A stretch of DNA of 64,000 nt from CAVSRC01 sp963785065. GTDB lineage: Bacteria; Pseudomonadota; Alphaproteobacteria; Rhizobiales; Kaistiaceae. A program made the translations under genes and the position numbers. Under the pieces are notes generated by a model. That model was not told where the DNA came from and made no database searches. It saw only the letters and a program-made list of their open reading frames with translations. This document shows positions 34,058 through 43,040 of the stretch, one piece after another. How positions within the stretch are numbered: the first letter of the stretch is position 1; every line of letters starts with the position of its first letter. Location: positions 62,001 through 126,000 of the forward strand of contig CAWATX010000004.1 of the NCBI GenBank assembly GCA_963785065.1, in the 5' to 3' direction.

Positions 34058-35647
34058 TCAGGCGGCGCTCAGCTGTGCCGCCGGCTTGTGGACGGCAAGC
34101 AGCGCGGGGACCTTGGCCGCCGGCACCGGGCCGGAATAGAGGAAGCCCTGGCCGGCGTTGCAGCCCTGCGCCCTCAGCCAGTCGGCCTCGGCGCGGTCCT
34201 CGATGCCTTCGGCGACCGTGGTCAGGCCCATCGCCTCACCGAGGCTGATGACCGCCGCGACGATCTTGGCGCTCTGCGGGTTGGTGCGGTGCGAGCCGAC
34301 GAAGCTCTGGTCGATCTTGACCACGTCGAAGGGCAGCTCGCGCAGGTAGTAGAGGCTGGAATAGCCCTTGCCGAAGTCGTCGATGGCGACCCGCACGCCG
34401 GCGTTCCTCAGCAGCACGATGGCGTCCTTGGCTGCTTCGAGGTCGGTGACCAGCGCCGTCTCGGTCAGTTCGACCTCAAGCCGCGAGGGCGGGAAGTCGG
34501 CGGCCGCAAGCACGGCGAAGATGCGCTCGGCGAGCCGTCGGTCCTGGAACTGGTCGGGGGCGAGGTTGACCGAGAGCACCAGGCTCGGGTCCCAGTCGCG
34601 GGCGTCGTTGATCGCCTGCCGCAACAGGTTGAGCGACAGGTCGCCGATCAGGCGCAGGTCCTCGGCCAGCGGGATGAACGCGTCCGGCTCGAGCAGGCCG
34701 CGGGTCGGGTGATGCCAGCGCGCCAGCACCTCGAAGCCGAAGGTGCCGCCATGGGCGAGGTCGACCAGCGGCTGGTAGTAGGGGACGATGGCATCGCTAC
34801 CGATCGCCCGGCGCAGATCCGCCTCCAGCGCCACACGGTCGCGCAGTTCCACGTCGAGTGTCGGATCGAAGAAGGCGAACCCGTGCGCGGTGCTCGACTT
34901 GGCGCGGTACATGGCCATGTCGGCGTGTTGGATCAGGGTCTCCGCCTCGGTGGCGTCGTCGGGATAAAGCGCGATGCCGATGCTGGCGCCGATTTCGACG
35001 GTGACGCCGTCGAGGTCGAAGGGCTCTTCGAGGGCGGCGATCATGCGGTCGGCGAGGCGCAGCGCCGTCTCCTTGCCGGCACCGCACACGGCCAGACCAA
35101 ACTCGTCGCCGCCGATGCGGGCGAGGACATCCTCGCGCCGGGTGAGCTGCTTGAGGCGGTCGGCGACCGCAGCCAGCAGTCTGTCGCCGGTCTTGTGGCC
35201 GTGAATGTCGTTGACCGGCTTGAAGCGGTTGAGATCGACAATCAGCAGGGCGAAGGTCTGGGTGACACGCCGCGCCTTGCCGAGGCAGCGGCCGAGTTCC
35301 TCGTCGAAAAGGCGGCGATTGGCGATGCCGGTCAGCGCATCGTGGCGGGCGAGCATCGCCGCCTCGATCTCGGCCTGGATGCGGCGCTGGACCTCGCGGG
35401 CGAGCCGGCGCGAGCGGGCGAACAGAATGATGGACAGGCCGACCGTGGCAATGAAAAAGGCGTCGGCAATCTCGTCGAGCTGCCAGTTCTCATGGGTGCG
35501 GGTGACCGAATAGAACCAGTCGAACGTATTGAAGGCAGCCGACACGTAGAACCAGACGAGGCCGACGGCCAATACAGCGATCTCGAGCGGCCCGAAATCG
35601 CGCCGCAATGCAGCCCGCGTACGGGCGAGAAGAGGTCTGTTTGCCAT
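34058..35647 (-). CDS. membrane-bound GGDEF-EAL protein (cyclic di-GMP synthesis and breakdown)
   Basis: 529 residues. Two transmembrane helices (about 22-40 and 62-78) precede a GGDEF domain with an intact active site (IGGDEF at 178-183). The EAL domain has the catalytic Glu306 in FEVLARW, plus ELTE, the DD pair in IDDFGKGYSS, KIDQSFV, AEGIED and QGFLYSGP. The motif is EVL rather than EAL, but every metal-binding residue is present, so both activities are plausible. No periplasmic sensor domain of size is present. It stands alone upstream of the TadG-like gene; cyclic di-GMP control of surface structures is a possible link but is inference. Confidence 0.9.
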   Translation of the reverse strand: MANRPLLARTRAALRRDFGPLEIAVLAVGLVWFYVSAAFNTFDWFYSVTRTHENWQLDEIADAFFIATVGLSIILFARSRRLAREVQRRIQAEIEAAMLARHDALTGIANRRLFDEELGRCLGKARRVTQTFALLIVDLNRFKPVNDIHGHKTGDRLLAAVADRLKQLTRREDVLARIGGDEFGLAVCGAGKETALRLADRMIAALEEPFDLDGVTVEIGASIGIALYPDDATEAETLIQHADMAMYRAKSSTAHGFAFFDPTLDVELRDRVALEADLRRAIGSDAIVPYYQPLVDLAHGGTFGFEVLARWHHPTRGLLEPDAFIPLAEDLRLIGDLSLNLLRQAINDARDWDPSLVLSVNLAPDQFQDRRLAERIFAVLAAADFPPSRLEVELTETALVTDLEAAKDAIVLLRNAGVRVAIDDFGKGYSSLYYLRELPFDVVKIDQSFVGSHRTNPQSAKIVAAVISLGEAMGLTTVAEGIEDRAEADWLRAQGCNAGQGFLYSGPVPAAKVPALLAVHKPAAQLSAA

Positions 35648-35858
35648 GGCCCGCGGACCCGAAGTCTCTCAACGCTACCAAGCCGTGGCCGCAGGATAGT
35701 ACGGGAGGTCTCCTGTCATCTTTAACAGGGAGGGGAACCCGCCGAGAGGGTGAACCGGAATTGAAGCGGCTCGCTAAAAACGTCGGCGTCGCAACCCTCC
35801 ATTAAGGCTCGTTGGGGCATGGTCGACGAATCGCCCTGGCGGGTTAGGCTCCAGGTTC

Positions 35859-36182
35859 ATGATCACGCGTCAGTACAGAAAGAGCCCCCTTCGGCGTCTA
35901 TGGATGCCGCTCGTGGCCGCCGGTTTCCTTGCCTATTTCGGATTCCATGCCTTCTCGGGCTCGTTCGGCATCTGGGCGATGGATCGCCTCAACGCCGACG
36001 GCGCGCGTCTGTCGGCGGAACTCGACGGCCTTAAGGCCGAGCATGACCGGCTGGAGAAGCAGGTCGCCACCGTCAGGCCGTCGAGCCTCGACGCCGACGT
36101 GGTCGACATGCAGGCGCGCCAGGCGCTCAACATGATGCGGCCGGACGAGGTCGTCATCCGTCTGGATGCAGTGCAGCAATAA
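35859..36182 (+). CDS. ftsB: septum formation initiator FtsB/DivIC-like protein
   Basis: 107 residues. A short cytoplasmic N-terminus, one membrane helix (about 15-33, MPLVAAGFLAYFGFHAFSG), then a periplasmic coiled coil (ARLSAELDGLKAEHDRLEKQ). The family ends with DVVDMQARQALNMMRPDEVV. FtsB links FtsQ and FtsL in the divisome. Position just before pdhA is the conserved Hyphomicrobiales arrangement. Confidence 0.88.
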   Translation: MITRQYRKSPLRRLWMPLVAAGFLAYFGFHAFSGSFGIWAMDRLNADGARLSAELDGLKAEHDRLEKQVATVRPSSLDADVVDMQARQALNMMRPDEVVIRLDAVQQ

Positions 36183-36354
36183 TCGGCACACGCGGCGCGC
36201 AAGCCTGCAACATCGCTGCGGTGTTCCTGCTGCGGTGCAAAATCAGCATGTTCTGTCAGCATAGTAGCCTTGCATCGGCGACCTTGGATTGGTGGTCGCC
36301 ATCGGCTAGTTTCGCCCCAAATAAAGCAGCAGGCCCATCCACAGGGAGTCCCAG

Positions 36355-37422
36355 ATGCCCAAGGCCCAACGCAAGGCAAGTGAACCGACGGGTGTATCGC
36401 GCGACAGCAAGCCGGCTGACCCGCCCGTCGCGTTGGGTGCCGACATCACCACCAAACCGGCCAATCTCAGCCGCGAGGAGGAACTCCACGCCTTCACGCA
36501 GATGCTCCTTATCCGCCGCTTCGAGGAGCGCGCCGGCCAGATGTACGGCATGGGGCTGATCGGCGGCTTCTGCCACCTCTATATCGGCCAGGAGGCGGTA
36601 GTCGTCGGCATGGAGATGGCGATCAAGGACGGCGACCAGGTGATCACCGGCTATCGCGACCACGGCCACATGCTGGCCTCGGGCATGGATGCGCGGGGCG
36701 TGATGGCGGAGCTGACCGGCCGCGGCACTGGCTATTCCCGCGGCAAGGGCGGCTCGATGCACATGTTCAGCCGCGAGAAGGAATTCTACGGCGGCCACGG
36801 CATCGTCGCCGCGGCGGTGCCGCTCGGCACCGGCATCGCCTTTGCCAACAAGTATCGCGAGAACGGTCATGTCTGCCTGACCTATTTCGGCGACGGCGCC
36901 GCCAATCAGGGCCAGGTCTACGAAAGTTTCAACATGGCCGAGCTGTGGAAGCTGCCGGTCGTCTACGTGATCGAGAACAACCGCTACGCCATGGGCACCT
37001 CGGTCACCCGCTCTTCGGCGCAGACCAACCTGTCCAAGCGCGGCGTGTCGTTCTCCATTCCCGGCGAGCAGGTCGACGGCATGGACGTGCGCGCCGTCAA
37101 GGCGGCGGGCGAGAAGGCGGTGGAGTGGGTGCGCGCCGGCAACGGCCCCTACATCCTGGAAATGCTGACCTATCGCTATCGCGGCCATTCCATGTCGGAC
37201 CCGGCCAAGTACCGCTCGCGCGAGGAAGTGCAGGACGTGCGCCAGCACCACGATCCGATCGAGATGGCGCGGGCGCGCATCCTTGAAAAGAAGTATGCCG
37301 GTGAGGACGAACTGAAGGCGATCGAGAAGCAGGTTCGCGACCGGATCGCAGCGGCCGCCGATTTCGCCCAGTCGGCGCCCGAGCCGGACGCGGCGGAACT
37401 GTGGACGGACGTTTATCGCTAA
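36355..37422 (+). CDS. pdhA: pyruvate dehydrogenase E1 component, alpha subunit
   Basis: Thiamine-diphosphate-dependent decarboxylation of pyruvate with PdhB. 355 residues. The ThDP/Mg motif is GDGAANQGQVYESFNMAELW, followed by VVYVIENNRYAMGTS. ITGYRDHGHMLASG and GKGGSMHMFSREKEFYGGHG are typical of the E1-alpha family. GGGAG precedes the ATG. First gene of the pdh operon. About 170 bases lie upstream, with a TCAGCAT direct repeat (36243 and 36256) of unknown meaning. Confidence 0.97.
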   Translation: MPKAQRKASEPTGVSRDSKPADPPVALGADITTKPANLSREEELHAFTQMLLIRRFEERAGQMYGMGLIGGFCHLYIGQEAVVVGMEMAIKDGDQVITGYRDHGHMLASGMDARGVMAELTGRGTGYSRGKGGSMHMFSREKEFYGGHGIVAAAVPLGTGIAFANKYRENGHVCLTYFGDGAANQGQVYESFNMAELWKLPVVYVIENNRYAMGTSVTRSSAQTNLSKRGVSFSIPGEQVDGMDVRAVKAAGEKAVEWVRAGNGPYILEMLTYRYRGHSMSDPAKYRSREEVQDVRQHHDPIEMARARILEKKYAGEDELKAIEKQVRDRIAAAADFAQSAPEPDAAELWTDVYR

Positions 37423-37537
37423 GAGAGAGGCGCTGCTTGCTGTCGGTCGGCGTGATGCTCGCTCCCACCCGGCAACAGAAGAACCAGATATGTCCGGACC
37501 GCGCCCACGCGACGCCGGCCTTGAAACGAGGAAGCCC

Positions 37538-37750
37538 ATGCCGATTGACATTCTGATGCCGGCGCTTTCACCCACCATGGAAGAGGGGAAGCTCGCCAAG
37601 TGGCTGAAGAAGGAAGGTGAGGCGGTCACCGCCGGCGACGTGATCGCCGAGATCGAGACCGACAAGGCGACGATGGAGTTCGAGGCGGTGGACGAGGGGA
37701 CGCTGGGCAAGATCCTGGTCCCGGAAGGCACCGAGAACGTCAAGGTCAAC
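37538..37750 (+). repeat. lipoyl-domain coding repeat, copy 1 (copy 2 at 39223-39435)
   Basis: The first ~210 bases of pdhB and pdhC align without gaps. They include a 35-base exact match (37643-37677 against 39328-39362) and a 20-base-plus match over the segment coding LAKWLKKE. The excess of silent identity suggests recent duplication or gene conversion. Confidence 0.8.
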
Positions 37751-38908
37751 ACGCCGATCGCTCTTCTCATCGGTGAGGGCGAGAGCGCCGCGGACGTTGC
37801 CGCGGCGAAGCCCGCCGCCGCACCGCAGGCTGCCCCCACACCTGCGCCGGCACCCGTCGCTGCCGCTCCGGCCGCGCCGAAGGCGGCACTGGCCGCCGAT
37901 CCCGACATTCCCGCCGGCACCGAGATGGTCACCATGTCGGTGCGCGAGGCGCTGCGCGACGCCATGGCCGAGGAGATGCGCCGCGACGCGGAAGTCTTCG
38001 TCATGGGCGAGGAGGTCGCCGAATATCAGGGCGCCTACAAGGTCACCCAGGGTCTCCTGGAAGAGTTCGGCGCCAGGCGGGTGGTCGACACGCCGATCAC
38101 CGAATACGGCTTTGCCGGCCTCGGCGTCGGCGCGGCGCTCGCCGGCCTGAAGCCGATCGTCGAGTTCATGACGTGGAACTTCGCCATGCAGGCGATCGAC
38201 CATATCGTCAACTCGGCGGCCAAGACGCTTTACATGTCGGGCGGTCAGATGGGCTGCCCGGTCGTCTTCCGCGGGCCGAACGGCGCCGCCGCCCGCGTCG
38301 GCGCCCAGCACAGCCAGGACTATGCCGCCTGGTATGCGGCTGTGCCGGGCCTGAAGGTCGTGCAGCCATACTCCGCCGCCGACGCCAAGGGCCTGCTCAA
38401 GGCGGCGATCCGCGACCCCAATCCGGTGGTCTTCCTGGAAAACGAAATCCTCTACGGCCACACCTTCGAAGTGCCGAAGCTCGACGACTATGTGCTGCCC
38501 CTCGGCAAGGCGCGCATCGCGCGGGTCGGCACGGACGTCACCATCGTCTCGTGGGGCGTCGGCATGGGCTATGCGCTGAAGGCGGCCGAGGAACTCGCCG
38601 GCATGGGCATCGACGCCGAGGTGATCGACCTCAGGACGCTGCGGCCGATGGACCTCGCGACGGTCATCGAGTTGGTCAAGAAGACCAATCGTTGCGTCAC
38701 CGTCGAGGAAGGCTGGCCGGTCGCCTCGATGTCGTCCTACGTCGCCTCCGAGATCACGGTGCAGGCCTTCGACTATCTCGATGCGCCGGCGCTCAAGGTC
38801 AACGGCAAGGACGTGCCGATGCCCTATGCCGCCAATCTGGAGAAGCTCGCGCTGCCCAACGTCGCCGAGGTCATCTCGGCGGTGAAAGCCGTGACCTATC
38901 GGACCTGA
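37538..38908 (+). CDS. pdhB: pyruvate dehydrogenase E1 component, beta subunit with N-terminal lipoyl domain
   Basis: 456 residues from ATG 37538 (GAGGAAG leader). The first 80 residues are a lipoyl domain with the lipoylated Lys in IETDKATMEFEAV. An Ala/Pro linker (about 90-125) leads to the E1-beta core, with EEVAEYQGAYKVTQGL, DTPITEYGFAGLGVGA and the transketolase C-terminal domain (VEEGWPVASMSSYVA). Lipoylated E1-beta is known in rhizobia and Zymomonas. The lipoyl domain is nearly identical to that of pdhC in protein and DNA. Confidence 0.96.
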   Translation: MPIDILMPALSPTMEEGKLAKWLKKEGEAVTAGDVIAEIETDKATMEFEAVDEGTLGKILVPEGTENVKVNTPIALLIGEGESAADVAAAKPAAAPQAAPTPAPAPVAAAPAAPKAALAADPDIPAGTEMVTMSVREALRDAMAEEMRRDAEVFVMGEEVAEYQGAYKVTQGLLEEFGARRVVDTPITEYGFAGLGVGAALAGLKPIVEFMTWNFAMQAIDHIVNSAAKTLYMSGGQMGCPVVFRGPNGAAARVGAQHSQDYAAWYAAVPGLKVVQPYSAADAKGLLKAAIRDPNPVVFLENEILYGHTFEVPKLDDYVLPLGKARIARVGTDVTIVSWGVGMGYALKAAEELAGMGIDAEVIDLRTLRPMDLATVIELVKKTNRCVTVEEGWPVASMSSYVASEITVQAFDYLDAPALKVNGKDVPMPYAANLEKLALPNVAEVISAVKAVTYRT

Positions 38909-38912
38909 CCGG

Positions 38913-39218
38913 ATGGCGGGTCCCAGAGAACAGCCAATTCCGCCCGACGCGCTCGCCAACGACGAGGCGGTCGAAATCCTGCGGGCCTTCGTCGTCGATG
39001 GCGGCCTGTCGATCGCCTTCACGCGCGGCTTCGACGATCCTTCGATGTGGGGCTTGATGCTCGTCGACATGGCGCGTCATGCTGCCCGCGCCTATGCCAA
39101 GGAAGGTGTGATGGACGAGGACGAAGCGCTGCAGCGTATCGCCGACATGTTCCAGGCAGAGATGGCTCACCAGACCGATCCGGGCCGCACGTCCGAACGC
39201 AAAGAGTGGGAAAACTAG
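38913..39218 (+). CDS. DUF5076 protein within the pdh operon
   Basis: 101 residues starting 4 bases after the pdhB stop and ending 4 bases before pdhC. No catalytic motif, signal peptide or membrane helix. The core is NDEAVEILRAFVVDGGLSIA with WGLMLVDMARHAARAYAKEG, a helical pattern. Its tight placement between pdhB and pdhC, seen in relatives, suggests a role connected with the pyruvate dehydrogenase complex, but no function is known to me. Confidence 0.85.
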   Translation: MAGPREQPIPPDALANDEAVEILRAFVVDGGLSIAFTRGFDDPSMWGLMLVDMARHAARAYAKEGVMDEDEALQRIADMFQAEMAHQTDPGRTSERKEWEN

Positions 39219-39222
39219 CCCG

Positions 39223-40590
39223 ATGCCCATCAACATCCTGATGCCCGCGCTCTCTCCCACCATGGAGAAGGGCAATCTCGCCAAGTGGCTGAAGAAGGAG
39301 GGCGACGCGGTCAAGGCCGGCGACATCATCGCCGAGATCGAGACCGACAAGGCGACGATGGAATTCGAGGCGGTGGACGAGGGCACGATCGGCAAGATCC
39401 TGGTGTCCGAGGGCACCCAGGACGTTGCCATCAACGCGCCGATCGCCGTGCTTCTGGAAGAGGGCGAGGACAAGAGCGCGATCACGGATGCGCCGGCCGT
39501 TTCCGCCCCTGCGGCGAAGCCAGCCGAAGCCAGGGCCGAGGAGAAGCCTGCTGCGGCGCCGCCGGCCGCCCCCGCTGCTTCCGTACCACAGGCGGCGCCC
39601 GCCGCTCCGGCCACCAACGGCTCCGCCGGCCGCGTCTTTGCCTCGCCGCTCGCCCGGCGTCTTGCCAAGGAAGCCGGCATCGACCTCGCGGCCGTGACGG
39701 GCTCGGGTCCGCATGGCCGCGTGGTGAAATCCGACATCGTTGCCGCGAAGTCCGGCGGTACTGTCCCGCGTGCGCCTGCTGCTGCCGCACCGGCTCCGGC
39801 GCCTATCCAAGAGGCGAGGAGCGCCGGAGGCGCGACCGGGACGCCAACAATGTCGGATGCGCAGATCATGAAGTTGTTCGAGGAGGGCGAATACGACATC
39901 GTTCCCCACGACAATGTGCGAAAGATCATCGCCAAGCGGCTGGTCGAGGCGAAGACCACGATCCCGCATTTCTATCTGACCGCCGATACCGAGATCGACG
40001 CGCTGCTTGCGCTGCGCCAGCAGATCAACGCCGCCGCGCCGCGCGACAAGGACGGCAATGCGGCGTGGAAGGTGTCGGTCAACGACCTCATCATCAAGGC
40101 GCTGGCCATGGCGTTGATGCGCGTGCCGGACGCCAACGTGACCTGGACCGAGGGCGGTATGCTGCACCACAAGCGCGCCGATATCGGCGTTGCGGTGGCC
40201 ATCCCCGGCGGCCTGATCACGCCGGTGGTGCGCCATGCGGACACCAAGCGCATTTCCGAAATCGCCAACGAGATGAAGGATTTGGCGGCGCGCGCTCGCG
40301 CTCGCCGGCTGGCCCCGGAGGAGTATCAGGGCGGCTCCTCGGCGGTCTCCAATCTCGGCATGTTCGGCATCAAGGACTTCGCCGCGGTGATCAACCCGCC
40401 GCACGCGACGATCCTGGCGGTCGGCGCCGGGGTCGAGACGCCGGTGGTGCGCGATCACAAGGTCGAAATCCGCACGATCATGACGGTGACGCTTTCCACC
40501 GACCATCGCGCCGTCGACGGCGCGCTCGGGGCGCATCTGATGAGCGCCTTCCGCGACTACATCGAGAAGCCGGCCAGCATGCTGGCGTGA
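39223..40590 (+). CDS. pdhC: dihydrolipoyl acetyltransferase, E2 of pyruvate dehydrogenase
   Basis: 455 residues. An N-terminal lipoyl domain (Lys in IETDKATMEF), an Ala/Pro linker, a peripheral-subunit-binding domain (FASPLARRLAKEAGIDL then GSGPHGRVVKSDI, about 142-175), a second linker, then the acyltransferase domain. The catalytic His is in STDHRAVDGALGAH and the C-terminus ends with the family YIEKPASMLA. It transfers acetyl groups to CoA and forms the core of the complex. Its TGA overlaps the next gene's GTG. Confidence 0.97.
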   Translation: MPINILMPALSPTMEKGNLAKWLKKEGDAVKAGDIIAEIETDKATMEFEAVDEGTIGKILVSEGTQDVAINAPIAVLLEEGEDKSAITDAPAVSAPAAKPAEARAEEKPAAAPPAAPAASVPQAAPAAPATNGSAGRVFASPLARRLAKEAGIDLAAVTGSGPHGRVVKSDIVAAKSGGTVPRAPAAAAPAPAPIQEARSAGGATGTPTMSDAQIMKLFEEGEYDIVPHDNVRKIIAKRLVEAKTTIPHFYLTADTEIDALLALRQQINAAAPRDKDGNAAWKVSVNDLIIKALAMALMRVPDANVTWTEGGMLHHKRADIGVAVAIPGGLITPVVRHADTKRISEIANEMKDLAARARARRLAPEEYQGGSSAVSNLGMFGIKDFAAVINPPHATILAVGAGVETPVVRDHKVEIRTIMTVTLSTDHRAVDGALGAHLMSAFRDYIEKPASMLA

Positions 40591-41183
40591 GCCGCTTGGC
40601 CGCCGTCACCATCCGCCCCGCTACGCGCGCCGACGCGATGGACCTCGTCGCCTTCGTCGACATGGCAGGCGAGGGGTTCGCCTCGTATTTCTGGAGCACC
40701 ATGGCCGAGGCCGGCCAGTCGCCGATCGAGATCGGGCGGCAGCGGGCGTTGCGCAACACCGGCTCCTTCTCCTGGCTGAACGCCCACATCGCCGACGTGG
40801 ATGGCGCGGCGGCAGGCGCGCTCATCGGCTATGTCATCGACGATCCTGTCGATCCGGCCGAGATTGTGCGAACGCCTGAGTTGGCACGGCCGCTGGCCGA
40901 ACTCGAGGCCGAGGCGCCCGGCCACTGGTATGTCAACGTGCTCGCGGTTCATCCGGAATTCCGCCGGCATGGCGTCGGGGCAGCGCTGCTCGCCCATGCC
41001 GACATGCTCGGCCGCGAGGCGGGCACCAAAGGCATGGCGATCATCGTGGCTTCCGAGAACAATCGCGCCGTCAGCCTCTACAACAAGGTCGGCTATCGCG
41101 AGACCGCGCGGCGGCCGCTGAAGCCCTTTCCCGGCTATAAGCGCGGCGGCGACTGGCTGCTGCTGGTGAAGCCGCATTCCTGA
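40587..41183 (+). CDS. GNAT family N-acetyltransferase coupled to pdhC
   Basis: 198 residues from GTG 40587, which overlaps the pdhC stop as GTGA and so implies translational coupling. The acetyl-CoA-binding motif is VLAVHPEFRRHGVGAALLAHAD, followed by VASENNRAVSLYNKVGYRETARR. The acceptor is unknown. Because E2 makes acetyl-CoA, coupling to an acetyl-CoA-using enzyme is notable, but a functional link is only inference. It is the first of four accessory genes separating pdhC from lpd. Confidence 0.85.
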   Translation: MSRLAAVTIRPATRADAMDLVAFVDMAGEGFASYFWSTMAEAGQSPIEIGRQRALRNTGSFSWLNAHIADVDGAAAGALIGYVIDDPVDPAEIVRTPELARPLAELEAEAPGHWYVNVLAVHPEFRRHGVGAALLAHADMLGREAGTKGMAIIVASENNRAVSLYNKVGYRETARRPLKPFPGYKRGGDWLLLVKPHS

Positions 41184-41285
41184 GGAACGCCCGCGCCAAT
41201 GTTCCACCTTGCCGGGTGGAGAAGCGGGGAGGAGAGTGGCCCGTCCTCACCGGCCTAACGCCGGCGCCTGCCTTGGGAGGCCGCG

Positions 41286-42479
41286 CTGAACCGGGCTCTC
41301 GTTCTCATCCTCATGACGATTGCGCTCGATTCCGCGGGTGTCGGCCTGATCATGCCGGTGCTGCCGTCGTTGCTGCGCGATCTGTCCGTTTCGGAAAACA
41401 TCGCGCTGCTGCTCGGCCTGGTGATCGGCAGCTACGCGCTCATGCAGTTCCTGTTCGCGCCGGTCGTCGGCGCGCTCAGCGACCGCTTCGGCCGGCGGCC
41501 GATCCTGCTGGTGGCGCTGGCGGCGACCGCCGTCGACTACGTGATCATGGCGGCGGCGCCGTGGTTCTGGCTGCTGCTGGTGACGCGGGCGGCCGCCGGC
41601 ATTCTTGCCGCCAGCATGACGGCCAGCATGGCCTATATCGCCGACATCTCGGCACCCGACATCCGCTCGCGGCGCTTCGGGCTGGCCCATGCCAGTCTGG
41701 GGCTCGGCTTCGTCTTCGGGCCGCTGACCGGCGGCTTGCTGGGAGAAGTCTGGGTCAGGTTGCCCTTCCTGCTCGCGGCCGCATTCGCCGCCGTGAATTT
41801 CATTCTGGCCCTGTTTTTCCTGCCCGAATCGCGGGCGGGTGGCGCCGGGCGGCTCTCATGGGATGCGCTCAATCCGCTGACGCCGTTCAGTCGTGTGTTC
41901 ACCCTGCGTACGCTTCTGCCCATCCTTGCGGTCATCGTCGTCGTCAAGCTGGTGGGGCAGAGCTACGGCACCGTACTGGTGATCTTCCAGCAGGATCGGT
42001 TCCTGTGGGGGACCGGGCTCGTCGGCCTTTCGATTTCCATGTTCGGCGTGGCGCAGATGCTCGCCATGGGCACGCTGCCGGGGCCGGTGGCGCACGCCAT
42101 CGGGGAGCGTGCCGGGATCATGCTGGGCATCACGCTGGAGATGGCGACGCTCGCGATCCTCTCCATCCTCACCAACGGACTCGTGGCGCTGGTGCTTGGG
42201 CCGCTGATCGGCATTGCCGGTATCAGCGGGCCGCTCCTGCAGTCGCTCGCCTCCAGGTCCGTTCCCGACAGTGAGCAGGGGCAGCTTCAGGGGGTTCTGA
42301 CGGCGCTCGGCAGCCTGACGGCGATCATCGGCCCGTTCGCCTTCAGCGCCATCTACGCCGCCTTCAGCACCCATTGGGACGGGATTGTCTGGGCGCTCGA
42401 CGCGGTGATGTATCTCGCCGTTCTGCCGGTCTGCCTGCTCTTGCCGCGGCGCGGCAAACCCAGGCCGGCGGTGCCATGA
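41286..42479 (+). CDS. MFS transporter, TetA-type, probable CTG start
   Basis: 397 residues if begun at CTG 41286, which has GGGAGG five bases upstream and gives (M)NRALVLILMTIALDSAGVGL, the usual TetA N-terminus. The first ATG (41313) would cut into helix 1. Twelve transmembrane helices are evident. Motif A reads GALSDRFGRRPILL and motif C-like LGLGFVFGPLTGGLLG marks a drug:H+ antiporter. Resistance to tetracycline itself cannot be inferred from family membership. It lies between the GNAT and two small exported proteins. Confidence 0.85.
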   Translation: MNRALVLILMTIALDSAGVGLIMPVLPSLLRDLSVSENIALLLGLVIGSYALMQFLFAPVVGALSDRFGRRPILLVALAATAVDYVIMAAAPWFWLLLVTRAAAGILAASMTASMAYIADISAPDIRSRRFGLAHASLGLGFVFGPLTGGLLGEVWVRLPFLLAAAFAAVNFILALFFLPESRAGGAGRLSWDALNPLTPFSRVFTLRTLLPILAVIVVVKLVGQSYGTVLVIFQQDRFLWGTGLVGLSISMFGVAQMLAMGTLPGPVAHAIGERAGIMLGITLEMATLAILSILTNGLVALVLGPLIGIAGISGPLLQSLASRSVPDSEQGQLQGVLTALGSLTAIIGPFAFSAIYAAFSTHWDGIVWALDAVMYLAVLPVCLLLPRRGKPRPAVP

Positions 42480-42599
42480 GCCGCGGGGCAGGCGGGGGTC
42501 GGTTGCGCATTCCTGAAATGCGTCGGCTGGGGCAGCCATGCCTTCCCGTGATAGAAAATCCGGCAAGGAGAACGCCATTCAACGGAGGAGCGTCGGGTG

Positions 42600-42917
42600 A
42601 TGAAACGATTGACTTCCGCCGTATTCGCAACCTGTGTCGCGGGAGTCCTGCTGGTGCCGGTTGGTGCCCGTGCGGCGCTGCCGCCATACTGGCAGAGCGC
42701 CAGGGAGATCACGGCGATCGTCAACGATGGGCGCGTCCACGACGCGCTGAAATATGAGGAGCCGATCCTTTCGGTTGGGGTGAGCGCGCCAGACACCTAC
42801 CAACTGCGCACGGAGCGTTGCACGCTGCCTGTCAGGATCGTGGACAAGCCGGCAAAGCCCGGCCTGATGGGGCCGCGCCAGTTCGACCTGGACGTCGGCG
42901 AAGCCGATTGCCACTGA
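42600..42917 (+). CDS. small exported protein, paralogue A
   Basis: 105 residues from ATG 42600 (a GTG at 42597 is adjacent) with GGAGGAG upstream. A signal peptide (LTSAVFATCVAGVLLVPVGARA) ends near residue 26. The mature ~80 residues hold two Cys: ERCTLPVRIV and the C-terminal DLDVGEADCH. The pattern, including the final VGEA-x-C, is shared with the next gene, so the two are tandem duplicates. Predicted periplasmic with one disulphide. No known family recognised. Confidence 0.75.
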   Translation: MKRLTSAVFATCVAGVLLVPVGARAALPPYWQSAREITAIVNDGRVHDALKYEEPILSVGVSAPDTYQLRTERCTLPVRIVDKPAKPGLMGPRQFDLDVGEADCH

Positions 42918-43040
42918 GCGGCCATACCTGAACGGCATTTCCGGGTTGCGGCACGCGACTAGGGCGGCGCTGCGTCACATGATAGAAGCCGGACGGGTCC
43001 CGCAGCGGGCTCGCCCGCGACAAAGAGGAGAGGAAAGACG

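Noticed and set aside
34058..35647. Degenerate EAL domain
   Set aside because: EVL replaces EAL, but the catalytic Glu and all metal-binding residues are present, so loss of activity cannot be claimed.
37568..39070. 500-codon open frame on the minus strand
   Set aside because: Antisense to pdhB; no recognisable domain.
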